A DNA stretch of 64,000 bases. Origin: Nonomuraea zeae (lineage in GTDB: Bacteria > Actinomycetota > Actinomycetes > Streptosporangiales > Streptosporangiaceae). The position numbers and the translations under genes are program-made. Location: positions 1-64,000 of the forward strand of contig NZ_VCKX01000004.1 of NCBI RefSeq assembly GCF_005889725.1, read 5' to 3'. The stretch's first letter is position 1. Each line of letters starts with the position of its first letter. This document shows, one piece after another, positions 25,721-39,106 of this stretch. The notes under the pieces are model-generated. The model did no database searches. It worked only from the letters and a program-made list of their open reading frames with translations, and had not been told where the DNA came from.

Positions 25721-27557
25721 GCCCTGGCCGGGGGCCGGGGGGCGGGCAGGCCGGTCTCCTCCTCACAGCGGGCCAGGATCTCCGCCATCGGCGGGCCCAT
25801 GTCGAACACCTTCGGCTCCGGTCTCGTGCGTTCGAGCTCCGCCCGCAGGTCACCGGTGGCCGCCTCGTCCACCGTGCCGTCGGCCGCGCAGACCACGCCG
25901 TAGCGGCGGGCGCCCGCCGCCGTCAGCAGGCCGCGCCGCACCTCCAGCCCGACCAGCGCGGGGTCGCGCACCAGCGGGTCACCCCAGCCGCCGCCACCCC
26001 AGGTGACGAAGTGCAGCACGTCACCCGGCCGGACCGGCACGTCGTGCACCTTGCTCGGCAGGATCTCCTTACGGCCGTCCGCCCGGTCGATCCACTTGCG
26101 GCCGCGCGCGCCCGGCTCGCCGCCGTTGACCCCCCACGGGTAGGTCAGCCAGCGGTCGTCGTGGATGGCGATGGTGCCCGGCGCCAGGAACCGGTACGCC
26201 ACGTCCACGCCGTTGCCGCCCCGGTGCAGGCCCGCTCCCCCGCTGTCGGCGACGGTCTCCCAGCGTTCGACGCGGAGCGGGTAGTACGACTCCAGGAACT
26301 CGCACGGGATGTTGGTGAACGACGGCCACAGCGAGTGCCCGTCGGGCCCGTCGCCGATCGGCCGGCCGGGGATGCCGCCGAAACCGATGGAGTAGAGCTG
26401 GAACCCCTCGCCCGCGTACATGAAGTGGGGTGAGGAGGAGAAGCCGGCCGCGTTCAGCAGGTCGGGCGTCTTCTGCCCGAGCAGCCCGCCGAACAGGTCG
26501 AAGATCCGGCCCACGCCGTGGTTGCGGGCGTTGAGCGCGGCCGGGTACTTCGGCTTCCAGAAGCTGCCGTCAGGGATGCGCACGTCGATCAGCGGGTAGA
26601 AGCCGTCGTTCCAGAGGATCTGCGGGTCGGCCACCGTGATGAGGTAGATGCCGAAGAACATCCGGGCGAGGTTCTCGTTCAGGTAGTAGCTGATCGGCCC
26701 TTCGGCCTGCTCCGAGCTGCCGGTGAAGTCGAGCAGCACCTTGTCGCCGGTCCGGGTCAGCGAGAGCACCAGCTCGTACGGGCCGTTGCCGACGCCGTCG
26801 TCGCAGATGTAGTCGGTGAAGGTGAGGGTCTCGCCGTCCGCGAACAGGGTGGTGAGCAGCGTCCGCATCGCGTCGTGGTTGCGCCGCAGCAACGCCTGCA
26901 GGGCCGAGGTGTACGTGTCCGCGCCGAAACGGGCGCACAGCTCCTGGATCCGGCGCCCCGCGGTGCGGCACGCGGCCACGATCCCGTTGAGGTCGGCCCG
27001 GTTCCAGTCCGGCCGGCGCACCTGGTTGAGAATGATCCGCAGCGCGTCCTCGTTCAGCACGCCCTTGGCGTACAGCTTGAAGGGCGGGATGACCACGCCC
27101 TCCTCGAAGATCGTGCGCGCGTCGGTGGGCATCGAGCAGGCGGTCTTGCCGCCGACGTCCGACATGTGGCCGAACATCGAGGCCCAGCCGACCACCCGGC
27201 CGTCCACGTACACCGGCATGACCACCAGCCAGTCGTTGGCGTGGCTGATCGCGCCGTCGCAGGAGTACGGGTCAGAGGTGAGCAGCACGTCGCCCTCCTC
27301 CACGGTCCCGTCGAACCGGTCGAGCAGCGCCGGAATCGACAGGCCGAACTGTCCCGCGACCATCCGCCCCTCGGGGTCGGCGATGAGCGGGAACTCGTCG
27401 TGCTGCTCGCGGATGCCCGGCGACAGGGCGGTGCGGAAGAGCACCTCGTCCATCTCGTAGCGGGCGTTGCGCAGCGCGTTCTCGATGATGTCGAGGGTGA
27501 CGGGGTCGACCTCGATCTCGGCCGGGGGCGCCGTCGTGGTCTGGATGATCTGGGCCA

Positions 27558-27561
<4 letters not shown>
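25717..27561 (-). CDS. hyuB: Hydantoinase B/oxoprolinase family subunit
   Basis: The 614-residue subunit reads as HyuB from DPVTLDIIENALRNARYEMDEVLFRTALSP, through DPYSCDGAISHANDWLVVMPVY, to the Gly-rich HFVTWGGGGWGDPLVRDP near the end. With HyuA it forms an ATP-dependent amidohydrolase that opens cyclic amides such as hydantoins, 5-oxoproline or lactams. ATG at 27561 overlaps the HyuA stop. A second ATG follows at once. A longer open frame continues upstream on this strand but lies antisense in frame to HyuA and is not coding. Confidence 0.92.
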
Positions 27562-29561
<2,000 letters not shown>

Positions 29562-29577
29562 GGGGGGTTCCTCGCTT

Positions 29578-30774
29578 CTAGATGATTCCGGCCGTGGAAA
29601 GGCCGGCGATCTCCTCGGGGGAGAGACCGAGCAGGCCGCCGTAGACCTCCTCGTTGTGCTGGCCGAGCGCGGGCCCCACGCTGCGCACCCGGCCGGGGGT
29701 GCCCGACAGCTTCGGCACCACGTTCTGCATGGCCACCTCGCCGAAGTCCGGATGCGGCACCCGCACGATGGCCTCGCGGGCGGCGAAGTGCGGGTCGGCG
29801 AACATGTCCTTCGCCGTGTAGATCCGCCCGGCCGGCACGCCGCCGTCGTGCAGCAGCCGCAGCAGCTCGTCGGCCGGATACCCGGCGGTCCAGCCGGCGA
29901 TGAGCTCGTCCAGCTCCTCCATGTGCTCGCCGCGCGCGCCGTGGGTGGCGTACCGCTCGTCCCCGGCCAGCTCCTTGGCACCCATGACCTGGGCCAGCCG
30001 GGCGAAGACGCTGTCCTGGTTGGCGGCGATGAGGACCGCGTCGCCGTCCTCGGTGGGGTAGACGTTGCTGGGCGAGACGTTCGGCAGCACGGGGCCGGTC
30101 CGCTCGCGCTGGTAGCCGGCCTGCTGCCACTCGGGCAGCAGCGACTCCATCATCGCCAGCACGGCCTCGTAGATCGCCGAGTCGACCACCTGGCCGCGGC
30201 CGCTGCGGTCCCGCTCGTGCAGCGCCACCAGCGTGCCGACGCACGCATGGGTGGCGGCCAGCGAGTCGCCGAGCGAGATCCCGGCCCGCGACGGCGGCCG
30301 GCCGGGGTCGCCGGTGACGTAGCGGATGCCGCCCATGGCCTCGCCGATCGACCCGTAGCCGGCGCGCGGCGCGTACGGGCCGGTCTGCCCGAACCCGGTG
30401 ACCCGGGTGATCACCAGCTTGGGGTTGATCTCGTGCAGCTCGTCCGGCGACATGCCCCAGCGCTCCAGCGTGCCGGGCCGGAAGTTCTCCAGCAGCACGT
30501 CGGCCTCGGCGATCAGCTTCCTGAGCAGGTCCTGGCCCTGCGGGGTGCGCAGGTCGCAGGTGACCGACTTCTTGTTGCGCGCCACGACGGGCCACCACAG
30601 CGACTTGCCGTGCGGCTTCTCCCTGCCCCACTGCCGCATCGGGTCGCCGCGGCCCGGATCCTCCACCTTGATCACTTCTGCTCCGAAGTCACCGAGCAGC
30701 TGCCCGCAGAACGGCCCGGCCAGCAGCTGGCCGAGCTCGATGACCCGGACGTCGTCCAACGGGAGATGTGTCAT
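29578..30774 (-). CDS. CaiB/BaiF (family III) CoA-transferase
   Basis: The 398-residue enzyme moves CoA between carboxylic acids. The family start VIELGQLLAGPFCGQLLGDFGAEVIKVEDP contains the catalytic Asp-bearing region further on (RNKKSVTCDLRTPQGQDLL; ADVLLENFRPGTLERWG; SLGDSLAATHA). The catalytic Asp of the family is most likely the one in GISLGDS. The start at 30774 overlaps the GntR stop (ATGA). It should activate a pathway acid as its CoA ester, possibly for the divergent lyase. Confidence 0.91.
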   Translation of the reverse strand: MTHLPLDDVRVIELGQLLAGPFCGQLLGDFGAEVIKVEDPGRGDPMRQWGREKPHGKSLWWPVVARNKKSVTCDLRTPQGQDLLRKLIAEADVLLENFRPGTLERWGMSPDELHEINPKLVITRVTGFGQTGPYAPRAGYGSIGEAMGGIRYVTGDPGRPPSRAGISLGDSLAATHACVGTLVALHERDRSGRGQVVDSAIYEAVLAMMESLLPEWQQAGYQRERTGPVLPNVSPSNVYPTEDGDAVLIAANQDSVFARLAQVMGAKELAGDERYATHGARGEHMEELDELIAGWTAGYPADELLRLLHDGGVPAGRIYTAKDMFADPHFAAREAIVRVPHPDFGEVAMQNVVPKLSGTPGRVRSVGPALGQHNEEVYGGLLGLSPEEIAGLSTAGII

Positions 30775-31394
30775 GCCCTCTTCCTTGGTCCGAGCAGAGA
30801 CGCGCGGGCCGAGAACAGGTGGGCCCGCATGACCGCCTCCGCCCATTCGGGGTCCCCGGCCCGTACGGCTGCCGCGATCTCGATGTGATGGTTGACGCTG
30901 CGCCGCATCGCCTCCTCGTCGAAGGCGCTGTAGGTGCGCAGCAGGATGGGCGAGTGGACCAGCGCGCTGATCGACTGGGCGAGCACGGCGCTGCCACCCA
31001 GCCGCACCAGGTCCTGGTGGAACTCGGCGTTCAGCCGGTAGACCGCGTCGAGCTCCCGCCGCCCGGCGTGCTCGCCGAGCGCCACGGCCACCTCGTGCAG
31101 CCGCGCCACGTCCTCGTCGGTGGCGGTCACGGCGGCCTGCCGGGCGGCCAGACCCTCGATCCTGGCCCGCAGCTCGAAGATGGTCTCCAGGTCCGCCGCC
31201 GGATATTCGACGACCCTGGCGCCCTTGTTGGCGGTGACCTCGACCAGCCCTTCGGCCTGGAGGTGGCGCAGCGCCTCGCGCACCGGGGTACGGCTCACCT
31301 GGAGCAGCTGGGCGAGCTCGACCTCGCCCAGCCGGTCGCCGGGCGCGTACCGGCCGCCGAGTATCAGGGCTCTGAGATCATCTATGACGGACAT
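30771..31394 (-). CDS. GntR (FadR/FCD subfamily) transcriptional regulator
   Basis: The 207-residue protein has an N-terminal winged helix (LGEVELAQLLQVSRTPVREALRHLQAEGLVEV) and a helical FCD ligand domain. Metal-binding His residues are in RLHEVA, LNAEFHQDLV and HHIEIAAAV. It is first in the operon. TGCATACAT covers its own start codon region and TTTTGCATACA lies 60 bases upstream; the same element stands before the HMG-CoA-lyase-like gene. I infer that it controls both units. Confidence 0.92.
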   Translation of the reverse strand: MSVIDDLRALILGGRYAPGDRLGEVELAQLLQVSRTPVREALRHLQAEGLVEVTANKGARVVEYPAADLETIFELRARIEGLAARQAAVTATDEDVARLHEVAVALGEHAGRRELDAVYRLNAEFHQDLVRLGGSAVLAQSISALVHSPILLRTYSAFDEEAMRRSVNHHIEIAAAVRAGDPEWAEAVMRAHLFSARASLLGPRKRA

Positions 31395-31465
31395 GCATAC
31401 ATCCTCCCGCCGAATGCCCCGATTATGGGCATATCACGGCTTCGTAGCAAGGTTTTTGCATACAT
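31394..31465. promoter_or_regulatory. Two TGCATACAT sites upstream of the GntR gene
   Basis: TGCATACAT occurs at 31394-31402, touching the start codon, and at 31457-31465 within TTTTGCATACA. The arrangement of two sites about 55-63 bases apart resembles that at 24122-24185 upstream of the lyase gene. Confidence 0.7.
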
Positions 31466-31611
31466 AAGACGTGATTTTCGGACAGCTGGATGTTCCTGGC
31501 CTCGTTTCGCGCCGGTGCCCCCCAGGCTGAGGCCGGTTGACGGTGGTACGCGGGTTCCTACCGTCGATCCGTCTCTGGTTACGCTCCCGACCGCCTGCGA
31601 CCGTCGATCGC

Positions 31612-32043
31612 ATGAGCACTTCCTTCTCTCACGACCATGTCGGCCTCAGCGTGACGCGCGAGGACCTCGACGCCACCATCGAGTGGTACTCGGGCAAGCT
31701 CGGCTTCGCCGTCGACCAGCGGTTCGACTCCCACGGCAGCACGTTCGTCTTCATCGTCAGCGGTGACGTCAAGATCGAGCTCCTCGCGGGCGCGGCCACC
31801 CGCCAGGCGCCGGCCGGTGACGTCCTGACGAGCATGGACCCGTCGCGCCTGCACCATTTCTGCCTCGCCGTCGACGATCTCGACATGACCGTCTCCCGGC
31901 TGCGCGACCTCGGTGTGGAGCTGATCGGCGGGCCCATGGAGGTCGCGGCGATCGGTCAGCGCATCGCGTTCGTCACCGACAACCTCGGCAACATCATCGA
32001 GCTCGCCGAGCCCGGCACCTGGTCCGCGGGCCGGCAGGACTGA
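31612..32043 (+). CDS. VOC/glyoxalase-like family protein
   Basis: The 143-residue protein is a vicinal-oxygen-chelate fold of two beta-alpha-beta-beta-beta modules. Candidate metal ligands are H8 or H9 (SHDHVGLSV), E66 (VKIELLAGA), H85 (RLHHFCLAVDD) and E135 (GNIIELAEP). Such proteins isomerise, bind or cleave small molecules; methylmalonyl-CoA epimerase-like or glyoxalase-like roles are possible. I start it at ATG 31612, just before the domain, instead of 25 codons upstream. It follows the GntR gene in the opposite direction and may belong to the same pathway. Confidence 0.82.
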   Translation: MSTSFSHDHVGLSVTREDLDATIEWYSGKLGFAVDQRFDSHGSTFVFIVSGDVKIELLAGAATRQAPAGDVLTSMDPSRLHHFCLAVDDLDMTVSRLRDLGVELIGGPMEVAAIGQRIAFVTDNLGNIIELAEPGTWSAGRQD

Positions 32044-32246
32044 TCGCGGCGGCCGAGCCGGAGTCTCCCTCGCCAGACGTCAATCATGCCGCTGCCGGTC
32101 CGGCCGCGCTGTGCGCAGGGACACCAAGCCGGTGGGTCGTTGTGCGCAGAGAGATCAACGGCCGGCGGCGATGGTGGGGACGACAGGAATCGCGCTCCCC
32201 GTAGATCGGGGAGAAGCCCGCGATCCCGCCCACCAGAAGGGGCACT

Positions 32247-33119
32247 ATGCCCATTGCAGCACGACGCAGCCGGGCGGCTGCCGCGCTACTCCTCACCACG
32301 CTGGCCGCCGTCCTCATGGCCGTCCCGGCCGGCGCGTCAACCGCGGACATCCCGAACTACACCCACGCGTCGGACACCAGCGAGTGGTCCTCCGACGACA
32401 AGGGCGCCGAGGCCACCTGCCCCGGCGGGACGCACGTGCTCAGCGGGGGCGCCTGGATCGGCGACGCACCCGGTGCGAGCGTCAGCGGCGACATCGTCAT
32501 CGACGAGATCATCCCGAGCGCCGACAAGGTCAAGGTGTTCGGCGTCGAGGGCAACTCCACCGGGAACTCGTGGACCATCACGGCGTGGGCGGTCTGCGGC
32601 TCCGTGCACGGCGCCATCCGCACCCGCTCCCTGGAAACCTCGCACTCCTCACCGCCGTACCACGAGATGACCGTCACCTGCGAGCCCGGCGAGTGGCTGC
32701 TGGGCAGCGGATACGAGCTCGAAGGCGCTCGTGGGGGCGCCAGGATGGGCGCCCTCATCCCGACGCTGAACAGCGTGTACGGGGCCGCGAACGAGAAGGC
32801 GACGACGTACAACGCGGACTGGTCGCTGCGGGTCTTCGCGACCTGCGCCGACGAGCCGCCGCCTGGGCTGTGGCTCTATTCGGAGACCAGTCCCAGCAAC
32901 GCCGAGCCCAAGAGGGTCGAAGCCGCCTGCGGCGGTGCCGGCGACCGGCAGGTCGCGCTGGGGAGCGGGTTCGACATCGACGGCGGCCTCCGCGGCGGGA
33001 TCGTCCTCGACGGCTTCTACTCGATCAACACGCTGTCGCGGGTCGAGACAGCCGAGATGCACGGCGACGACAACGACTGGAGCGTCACGGCGTACGTCAT
33101 CTGCGCCTGGGAGGACTGA
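32247..33119 (+). CDS. Secreted protein with three Cys-containing repeat units, unknown function
   Basis: I do not recognise a named family. The 290-residue protein has a clear signal peptide (1-31, AGA-S). The mature part shows three related units of about 80 residues, each opening with a Cys and a Gly-rich turn: ATCPGGTHVLSGGAWIG, VTCEPGEWLLGSGYEL and AACGGAGDRQVALGSGF. Each closes with W-(T/S)-x-x-(A/V)-(W/F)-(A/V)-x-C. The six Cys probably form one disulfide per unit. A surface or extracellular binding protein is likely. It is followed by a strong terminator. Confidence 0.75.
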   Translation: MPIAARRSRAAAALLLTTLAAVLMAVPAGASTADIPNYTHASDTSEWSSDDKGAEATCPGGTHVLSGGAWIGDAPGASVSGDIVIDEIIPSADKVKVFGVEGNSTGNSWTITAWAVCGSVHGAIRTRSLETSHSSPPYHEMTVTCEPGEWLLGSGYELEGARGGARMGALIPTLNSVYGAANEKATTYNADWSLRVFATCADEPPPGLWLYSETSPSNAEPKRVEAACGGAGDRQVALGSGFDIDGGLRGGIVLDGFYSINTLSRVETAEMHGDDNDWSVTAYVICAWED

Positions 33120-33153
33120 CGGCGCACGGTGAGCTGACTCCCCTGCCCACGAG

Positions 33154-33201
33154 AGACGACGGCCGGGCGGCCGTGAGCGAAAGGGCCGCCCGGCCTCGTC
33201 T
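33154..33201. terminator. Strong hairpin after the secreted repeat protein
   Basis: GGCCGGGCGGCC (33161-33172) and GGCCGCCCGGCC (33184-33195) form a perfect 12-bp stem with an 11-base loop. With one bulged C the stem extends through AGACGA/TCGTCT. It is followed by TTG. Confidence 0.8.
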
Positions 33202-33254
33202 TGCCCGCGCGAACCCGTTGATGGCACACCCCCTTGAGCCGGAAGGACGAACGC

Positions 33255-33767
33255 ATGATGTACCGGCTCCGCGCCGATCTGCCGCCGCGGCATCCGGCCG
33301 CCGTGGCCCGGCCGCGCACCCTGGTGACCGACCCGGCGGGCCTGTTCACCGAGCTGGCTCGGCTGAAGCTCCCGCACGGCGACTACGTCGTGTGCGGCTC
33401 CGCCGTCCTGTACGTGCGCAATCTCCGGAGCTGCATGGGCGACCTGGACGTGCTGGCCCGGGGCGCCGCATGGGGCATCGCCCTCGCCCTCGGGGTCGCG
33501 CCCACCACGGCCCCGTCCGGCCACGGGCAAGTGATCAACCATCCGGCGTTCGCCATCGAGTTCGTGGACTGCTGGACACCCGGATGGTCGACGCACTACC
33601 TGATCGAGACCGCCGACCTGATCGACGGCATCCCGTTCATGCGGCTGGGCGATGTCCTCGCGTGGAAGGCATCCGCCCGCCGGCCCAAGGACCTGCCGGA
33701 CATCTCCGCCATCGACAACCTGCGGCGCCTGTGGAACGCGCCCCTGACCGGGCCGGTGCCCGGCTGA
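33255..33767 (+). CDS. Nucleotidyltransferase-like hypothetical protein
   Basis: The 170-residue protein contains CGSAVLYVRNLRSCMGDLDVLARG, which fits the GS-x10-12-DxD pattern of minimal nucleotidyltransferases. An acidic third position may be E or D in AIEFVDCW. The end (RPKDLPDISAIDNLRRLW) resembles the helix of standalone family members that handle toxin-antitoxin or AbiEii-like roles. GGAAGGA lies 7 bases before ATG 33255. Enzymatic activity is inferred only. Confidence 0.65.
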   Translation: MMYRLRADLPPRHPAAVARPRTLVTDPAGLFTELARLKLPHGDYVVCGSAVLYVRNLRSCMGDLDVLARGAAWGIALALGVAPTTAPSGHGQVINHPAFAIEFVDCWTPGWSTHYLIETADLIDGIPFMRLGDVLAWKASARRPKDLPDISAIDNLRRLWNAPLTGPVPG

Positions 33768-33888
33768 CCGCTTCATGAGCCAGGGCACGCCGGTGGTGTC
33801 CGGAGGATCCGTCCAGGACGGCGGTCGAGGTCGTTCTCGAGGTCGACGGCTGCGGGCGAGGATGTCGCGAAGCTCCCGGTAGCGGCGA

Positions 33889-34465
33889 GTGAAGAACCGG
33901 TGGGCCGCGTGCCGCATCACGCGGGTGGCGGACACGTTCTACCTGACCTACGCCGGTTTCGACGGGGCCCAGGCGCAGCTGTGCCTCGCGACGTCGGCCG
34001 ACCTGCGCGCCTGGACGAAGCACGGCCCGCTCTTCCCCGGCTTCAACACCTGGGCGACCCTGCCGTACGGGCCTGACCGGCCGTGGAGCAAGGCCGGGGT
34101 CATCCACCCTGAGCCGATCGACGGCCGGTACTGGATGTGGTGCGGCGAAGGCACCATCCACGCGGCCACGTCCACCGGCCTGCTGCTGTTCCTGACCAAC
34201 GGCGCGACCGCGTCCTCGCCGGCCGACGTCCGCTACGGCTGCGGGCAGATCGCGGTCGCCCTGGACGACCCGGCGACGGTCGTGGCCCGCACGACGGAGC
34301 CGTGGCTCCGGCCCACCAGCTTCGAGGACACCCACGGCATGGTCGCGAACGTCACCTTCGTCGAAGGTCCGCTTCCAGGGGAGGTGGCTCGCCTACTACG
34401 GCCAGAGCGACACGACCGTCGGCGTCGCCGTCTGCGACGGGCACGCTCCCGAGCCGGCCTCCTGA
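33889..34465 (+). pseudogene. GH130-like glycoside phosphorylase/hydrolase remnant
   Basis: The frame from about 33889 reads DTFYLTYAGFDGAQAQLCLATSADL, WTKHGPLFPGF, WSKAGVIHPEPIDGRYWMW and VANVTFVEG, all typical of GH130 beta-mannoside phosphorylases. The start of the family domain is missing and so is the central segment with the VEPGP-type motif. Near 34380 the frame shifts, and the true C-terminus (RWLAYYGQSDTTVGVAV) continues in the next frame to TGA at 34463-34465. It is about 190 codons instead of more than 320, so it is a decayed gene. Confidence 0.72.
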
Positions 34466-34523
34466 GGCGGGGGCCGACCCCCGGGCGACCTCGATCACAT
34501 CGAGAGCCGCGATCCGACGTCGC

Positions 34524-35390
34524 TCACCTGGCCACCTCGGCGAGAGTCGCCAGAACGGCGGCGACGGCGGGCGGGTCGGGTGGTTCGCCGTAGGTGACGG
34601 CGTAGATCTGGCGCAGGGAGCCGGTGAGCTCGGTGGCGTGGATGTCGGGCCGGCGGTGGGCCTGGAGCGCGAGCCCGGGCAGGGTGGTGACGCCCTTGCC
34701 GGCAGCCACGAGGGCTTGGACGACGACCATGTCGTCGCTGAGCGATGCGATGCGCGGGGTGAAGCCTTCCTGCCGGCACACGGCGATCAGCTCGTCCTGG
34801 CAGCGCCGGCAACCGCCGATCCAGGCGGAGTGGCGATGGTTGGCGATGCTGTCGCCGGGTTGCCGGCTGATGAGATAGATCGGGTCGTCGCAGAGGTGGA
34901 CGAGGCGGAATCCCTCTTCTTCCTCAAGCGGGGCGGCGGCGTGCTGGAAGATGAGCGCGAGGTCGGCTTCGCCGTGCCGCAGCATCTGCAGCGCTTCGAC
35001 CGGGTGACGGTCGATCAGGATCAGCTCGAGTCCCGGGTGGCTCTGGGCCAGCGTGACGGCCGCCTTGGGCACGATCGTGCTCAGCGCCGACGCGTTGGCG
35101 GCCAGGCGGACCTGTCCGGACTGCAAGCCGACCTGTGCTGCCAGCTCGTTGGTGGCCGCGTCGACCCGTCCCACGATCTCGGCGGCCCGGATGGCCAGCA
35201 GCCGCCCTTCCGGGGTCAACCGGATCCCGCGGCCGACGCGCTGGACGATCTTGGCGCCGGCCGCCGCCTCCAGGCGTGCCAAATGGTGGCTGACCGACGA
35301 TTGCGAATAATGCAGCTCTTTTGCCGCCTCGGTCACGGACCCATGCCGGGCCAGCGCGGCCAGAACCTTGAGATGGATCAGGTTGAGCAT
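34524..35390 (-). CDS. LysR family transcriptional regulator
   Basis: The 288-residue protein has the LysR helix-turn-helix at residues 4-40 (LKVLAALARHGSVTEAAKELHYSQSSVSHHLARLEAAAG) and the two-lobed effector domain (ATNELAAQVGLQSGQVRLAA; DLALIFQHAA). It is divergent from the reductase gene at 35498 with 107 bases between. A perfect inverted repeat lies directly before its start. It probably controls the divergent reductase and itself. Confidence 0.9.
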   Translation of the reverse strand: MLNLIHLKVLAALARHGSVTEAAKELHYSQSSVSHHLARLEAAAGAKIVQRVGRGIRLTPEGRLLAIRAAEIVGRVDAATNELAAQVGLQSGQVRLAANASALSTIVPKAAVTLAQSHPGLELILIDRHPVEALQMLRHGEADLALIFQHAAAPLEEEEGFRLVHLCDDPIYLISRQPGDSIANHRHSAWIGGCRRCQDELIAVCRQEGFTPRIASLSDDMVVVQALVAAGKGVTTLPGLALQAHRRPDIHATELTGSLRQIYAVTYGEPPDPPAVAAVLATLAEVAR

Positions 35391-35391
35391 T

Positions 35392-35408
35392 CATCGACAA
35401 TATCGATG
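35392..35408. promoter_or_regulatory. LysR-type box at the lysR start
   Basis: CATCGA-CAATA-TCGATG is a perfect 6-bp inverted repeat one base upstream of the LysR ATG. It has the T-N11-A style layout (ATCGA/TCGAT) of LysR recognition sites, and its position suits autorepression. Confidence 0.55.
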
Positions 35409-35497
35409 CAATTGCCGAAATATTAGCATTAGACGTCATATATCTATTGGGTCATGCTGGTGCTCACCAGGAAGCACACCAGTGATGGAGCAATCTG

Positions 35498-36145
35498 ATG
35501 TCGGACGTACGAGTTCACAACTTCTCTATCTCGCTTGACGGCTTCGCCACGGGTGCCGGTCAGGCTCCTGACGCCCCGTTCGGGCACGCCGGTGAACGCC
35601 TGCACGAGTGGATGTTCGCCACCCGGTTCTGGCACGAGATGGGCGGCGGCCGGGGCGGCAGCGGCGGCGCCGACCACACGTTCGCCGCGATGCACACTCC
35701 CGGCGTCGGCGCCGAGATCATGGGCGCCGGCAAGTTCGGCCCGCCCGGCTGGCAGGACGACCCCGGCTACCAGGGCGCGTGGGGCGCCAACCCGCCGTTC
35801 CACACGCCGGTCTTCGTGCTCACCCACCGGCCACGGCCATCGATCGAGATGGAGGGCGGCACCACGTTCCACTTCCTGGACGCCTCCCCCGCCGAGGCGC
35901 TGAAGAAGGCCCGCGAGGCGGCCGGCGGCAAGGACGTGCGTCTCGGCGGCGGGCCCTCGGTGATACGCGACTTCCTCGCCGAGGGGCTCGTCGATCACAT
36001 GCACCTGGTGCAGGTCCCGATCGTGCTCGGCCGCGGTGTCCGGATCTGGGACGGCCTGGAGTCGCTGGAGGAGGCGTACCACATAGAGGCGGTCTCGACG
36101 CCCTCGGGCGTCACTCACCTGACGTTCACGGCCAAGAGCCGGTGA
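35498..36145 (+). CDS. Dihydrofolate reductase-like (RibD C-terminal domain) protein
   Basis: The 215-residue protein belongs to the RibD_C/DHFR-like reductases. VHNFSISLDGFATG opens the fold; AEIMGAGKFGP and VFVLTHRPRPSIEMEGGTTF follow; VRLGGGPSVIRDFLAEGLVDHMHL is the NADPH-binding Gly-rich turn; IVLGRGVRIWDG closes it. Members are NADPH-dependent reductases of mostly unknown substrate. It is divergent from a LysR gene and followed by a strong terminator. Confidence 0.87.
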   Translation: MSDVRVHNFSISLDGFATGAGQAPDAPFGHAGERLHEWMFATRFWHEMGGGRGGSGGADHTFAAMHTPGVGAEIMGAGKFGPPGWQDDPGYQGAWGANPPFHTPVFVLTHRPRPSIEMEGGTTFHFLDASPAEALKKAREAAGGKDVRLGGGPSVIRDFLAEGLVDHMHLVQVPIVLGRGVRIWDGLESLEEAYHIEAVSTPSGVTHLTFTAKSR

Positions 36146-36189
36146 CTGTACGACCGGTGCGGACGTCCCGTGGTTCGTCCCCGGACAGG

Positions 36190-36233
36190 CCCCTGGCCCG
36201 GCCACGCCCGGTGCGGGGTGGCTGGGCCAGGGG
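36190..36233. terminator. Bidirectional terminator between reductase and GH10 genes
   Basis: A 16-bp stem (36190-36205 with 36218-36233, one G-U pair) with a 12-base loop lies between two convergent stops. CCCCTGGCCC pairs with GGGCCAGGGG at its base. Confidence 0.85.
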
Positions 36234-36244
36234 ATGAACAGCTG

Positions 36245-38227
<1,983 letters not shown>

Positions 38228-38471
38228 TCACGAAGCGAACGCTGAGACACACCCCCGCCGGATCGACGCCGCACCCCTCATGGGACGCAGAACCACCAGG
38301 GTGTCGGAGGCAGCGCACCCCGCCGTGGTCCACCGACCGGGCAGGGGAGGCCGCCTCGAGGACCCAGTGTGGAAACCCATCCGAAATATGTCAAGAATCC
38401 GCAAAAAGGTTTCGGCACCCTCCAGCCGATCCGTGCACCTCACATGGCTTCTTGCAGGAGAAAGGCCCTCT

Positions 38472-38480
38472 GAAACTTTC
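38472..38480. promoter_or_regulatory. GAAACTTTC box upstream of GH10 xylanase
   Basis: GAAACTTTC, extended to TGAAACTTTCGG, matches the Streptomyces xylanase element (CGAAACTTTCG as I remember it). It is about 265 bases before the GH10 start, with a degenerate CCGAAA/TTTCGG pair at 38388-38426 also upstream. Confidence 0.4.
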
Positions 38481-38512
38481 GGCAGCCGTGCAGCGGCTCG
38501 CTGAACGTCCCC

Positions 38513-39106
38513 TTACTTCGAGTGGAGTACGTTCAACGCCTCGCGGACGACGACCCGGTCCTTCTCCTTCTCCGCTTCCGACAGGTCGGCATATTTCAGG
38601 CTCTGCTCCGGAGGGGCCCAGTCCTTGTTCCGCCGCAGCCACTCGTCGTGCACCTGCTCGCCGGCGTCTTCCATGAAGTCTTCATGGCGAAGATCCGCCC
38701 CGTTCCTGCGGGCGGCGTCGATCACCCTGACCGCCACCGTCGCCGATTCCCGGTTGTCCTTCTGCCAGTCGACGGGCAGGTCGTCGTAGCGCGTGTTGGC
38801 GATGTCCACCTCGTCCGTGCCATGCCTTCTGGCCCAGGCCTGGTCGGTGGTCTTCTTGATCCGGGGATCGAAGGTCCCGTCGCTCAGCCGGCGCGCTTCA
38901 CGCCATTTGTCGTGCAGGCAGCCGGACACCCGGTCGATCCTTCTGGCTCGCGGTGACCTCAGCAGGTGTTCGAGCAGGCGGCCGATGCTGCTCATGACCC
39001 CGCGGTGGTCGGTCACCACCTGCCTGGCGATGGCGCTCAGCCGAGGCAGGAGCTGCGGGGCCACGGCCAACGCCACGGCCACGACCGGCACACCTGGATC
39101 AAGCAC
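38513..39106 (-). CDS. RyR-domain protein with N-terminal hydrophobic segment
   Basis: The 197-residue protein starts at GTG 39106 (AGGA 4-5 bases before, 8-base overlap with the upstream gene). Residues 5-20 are hydrophobic (VPVVAVALAVAPQLL), then two RyR-like units appear. The first is at about 62-125 (CLHDKWREARR; DIANTRYDDLPVDWQKDNRESA) and the second at about 142-195 (VHDEWLRRNKDW; YADLSEAEKEKDRVVVREAL). In bacteria such domains are known but poorly understood and are thought to bind small ligands or nucleotides. It forms an operon with the unknown gene at 39099. Confidence 0.75.
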   Translation of the reverse strand: MLDPGVPVVAVALAVAPQLLPRLSAIARQVVTDHRGVMSSIGRLLEHLLRSPRARRIDRVSGCLHDKWREARRLSDGTFDPRIKKTTDQAWARRHGTDEVDIANTRYDDLPVDWQKDNRESATVAVRVIDAARRNGADLRHEDFMEDAGEQVHDEWLRRNKDWAPPEQSLKYADLSEAEKEKDRVVVREALNVLHSK

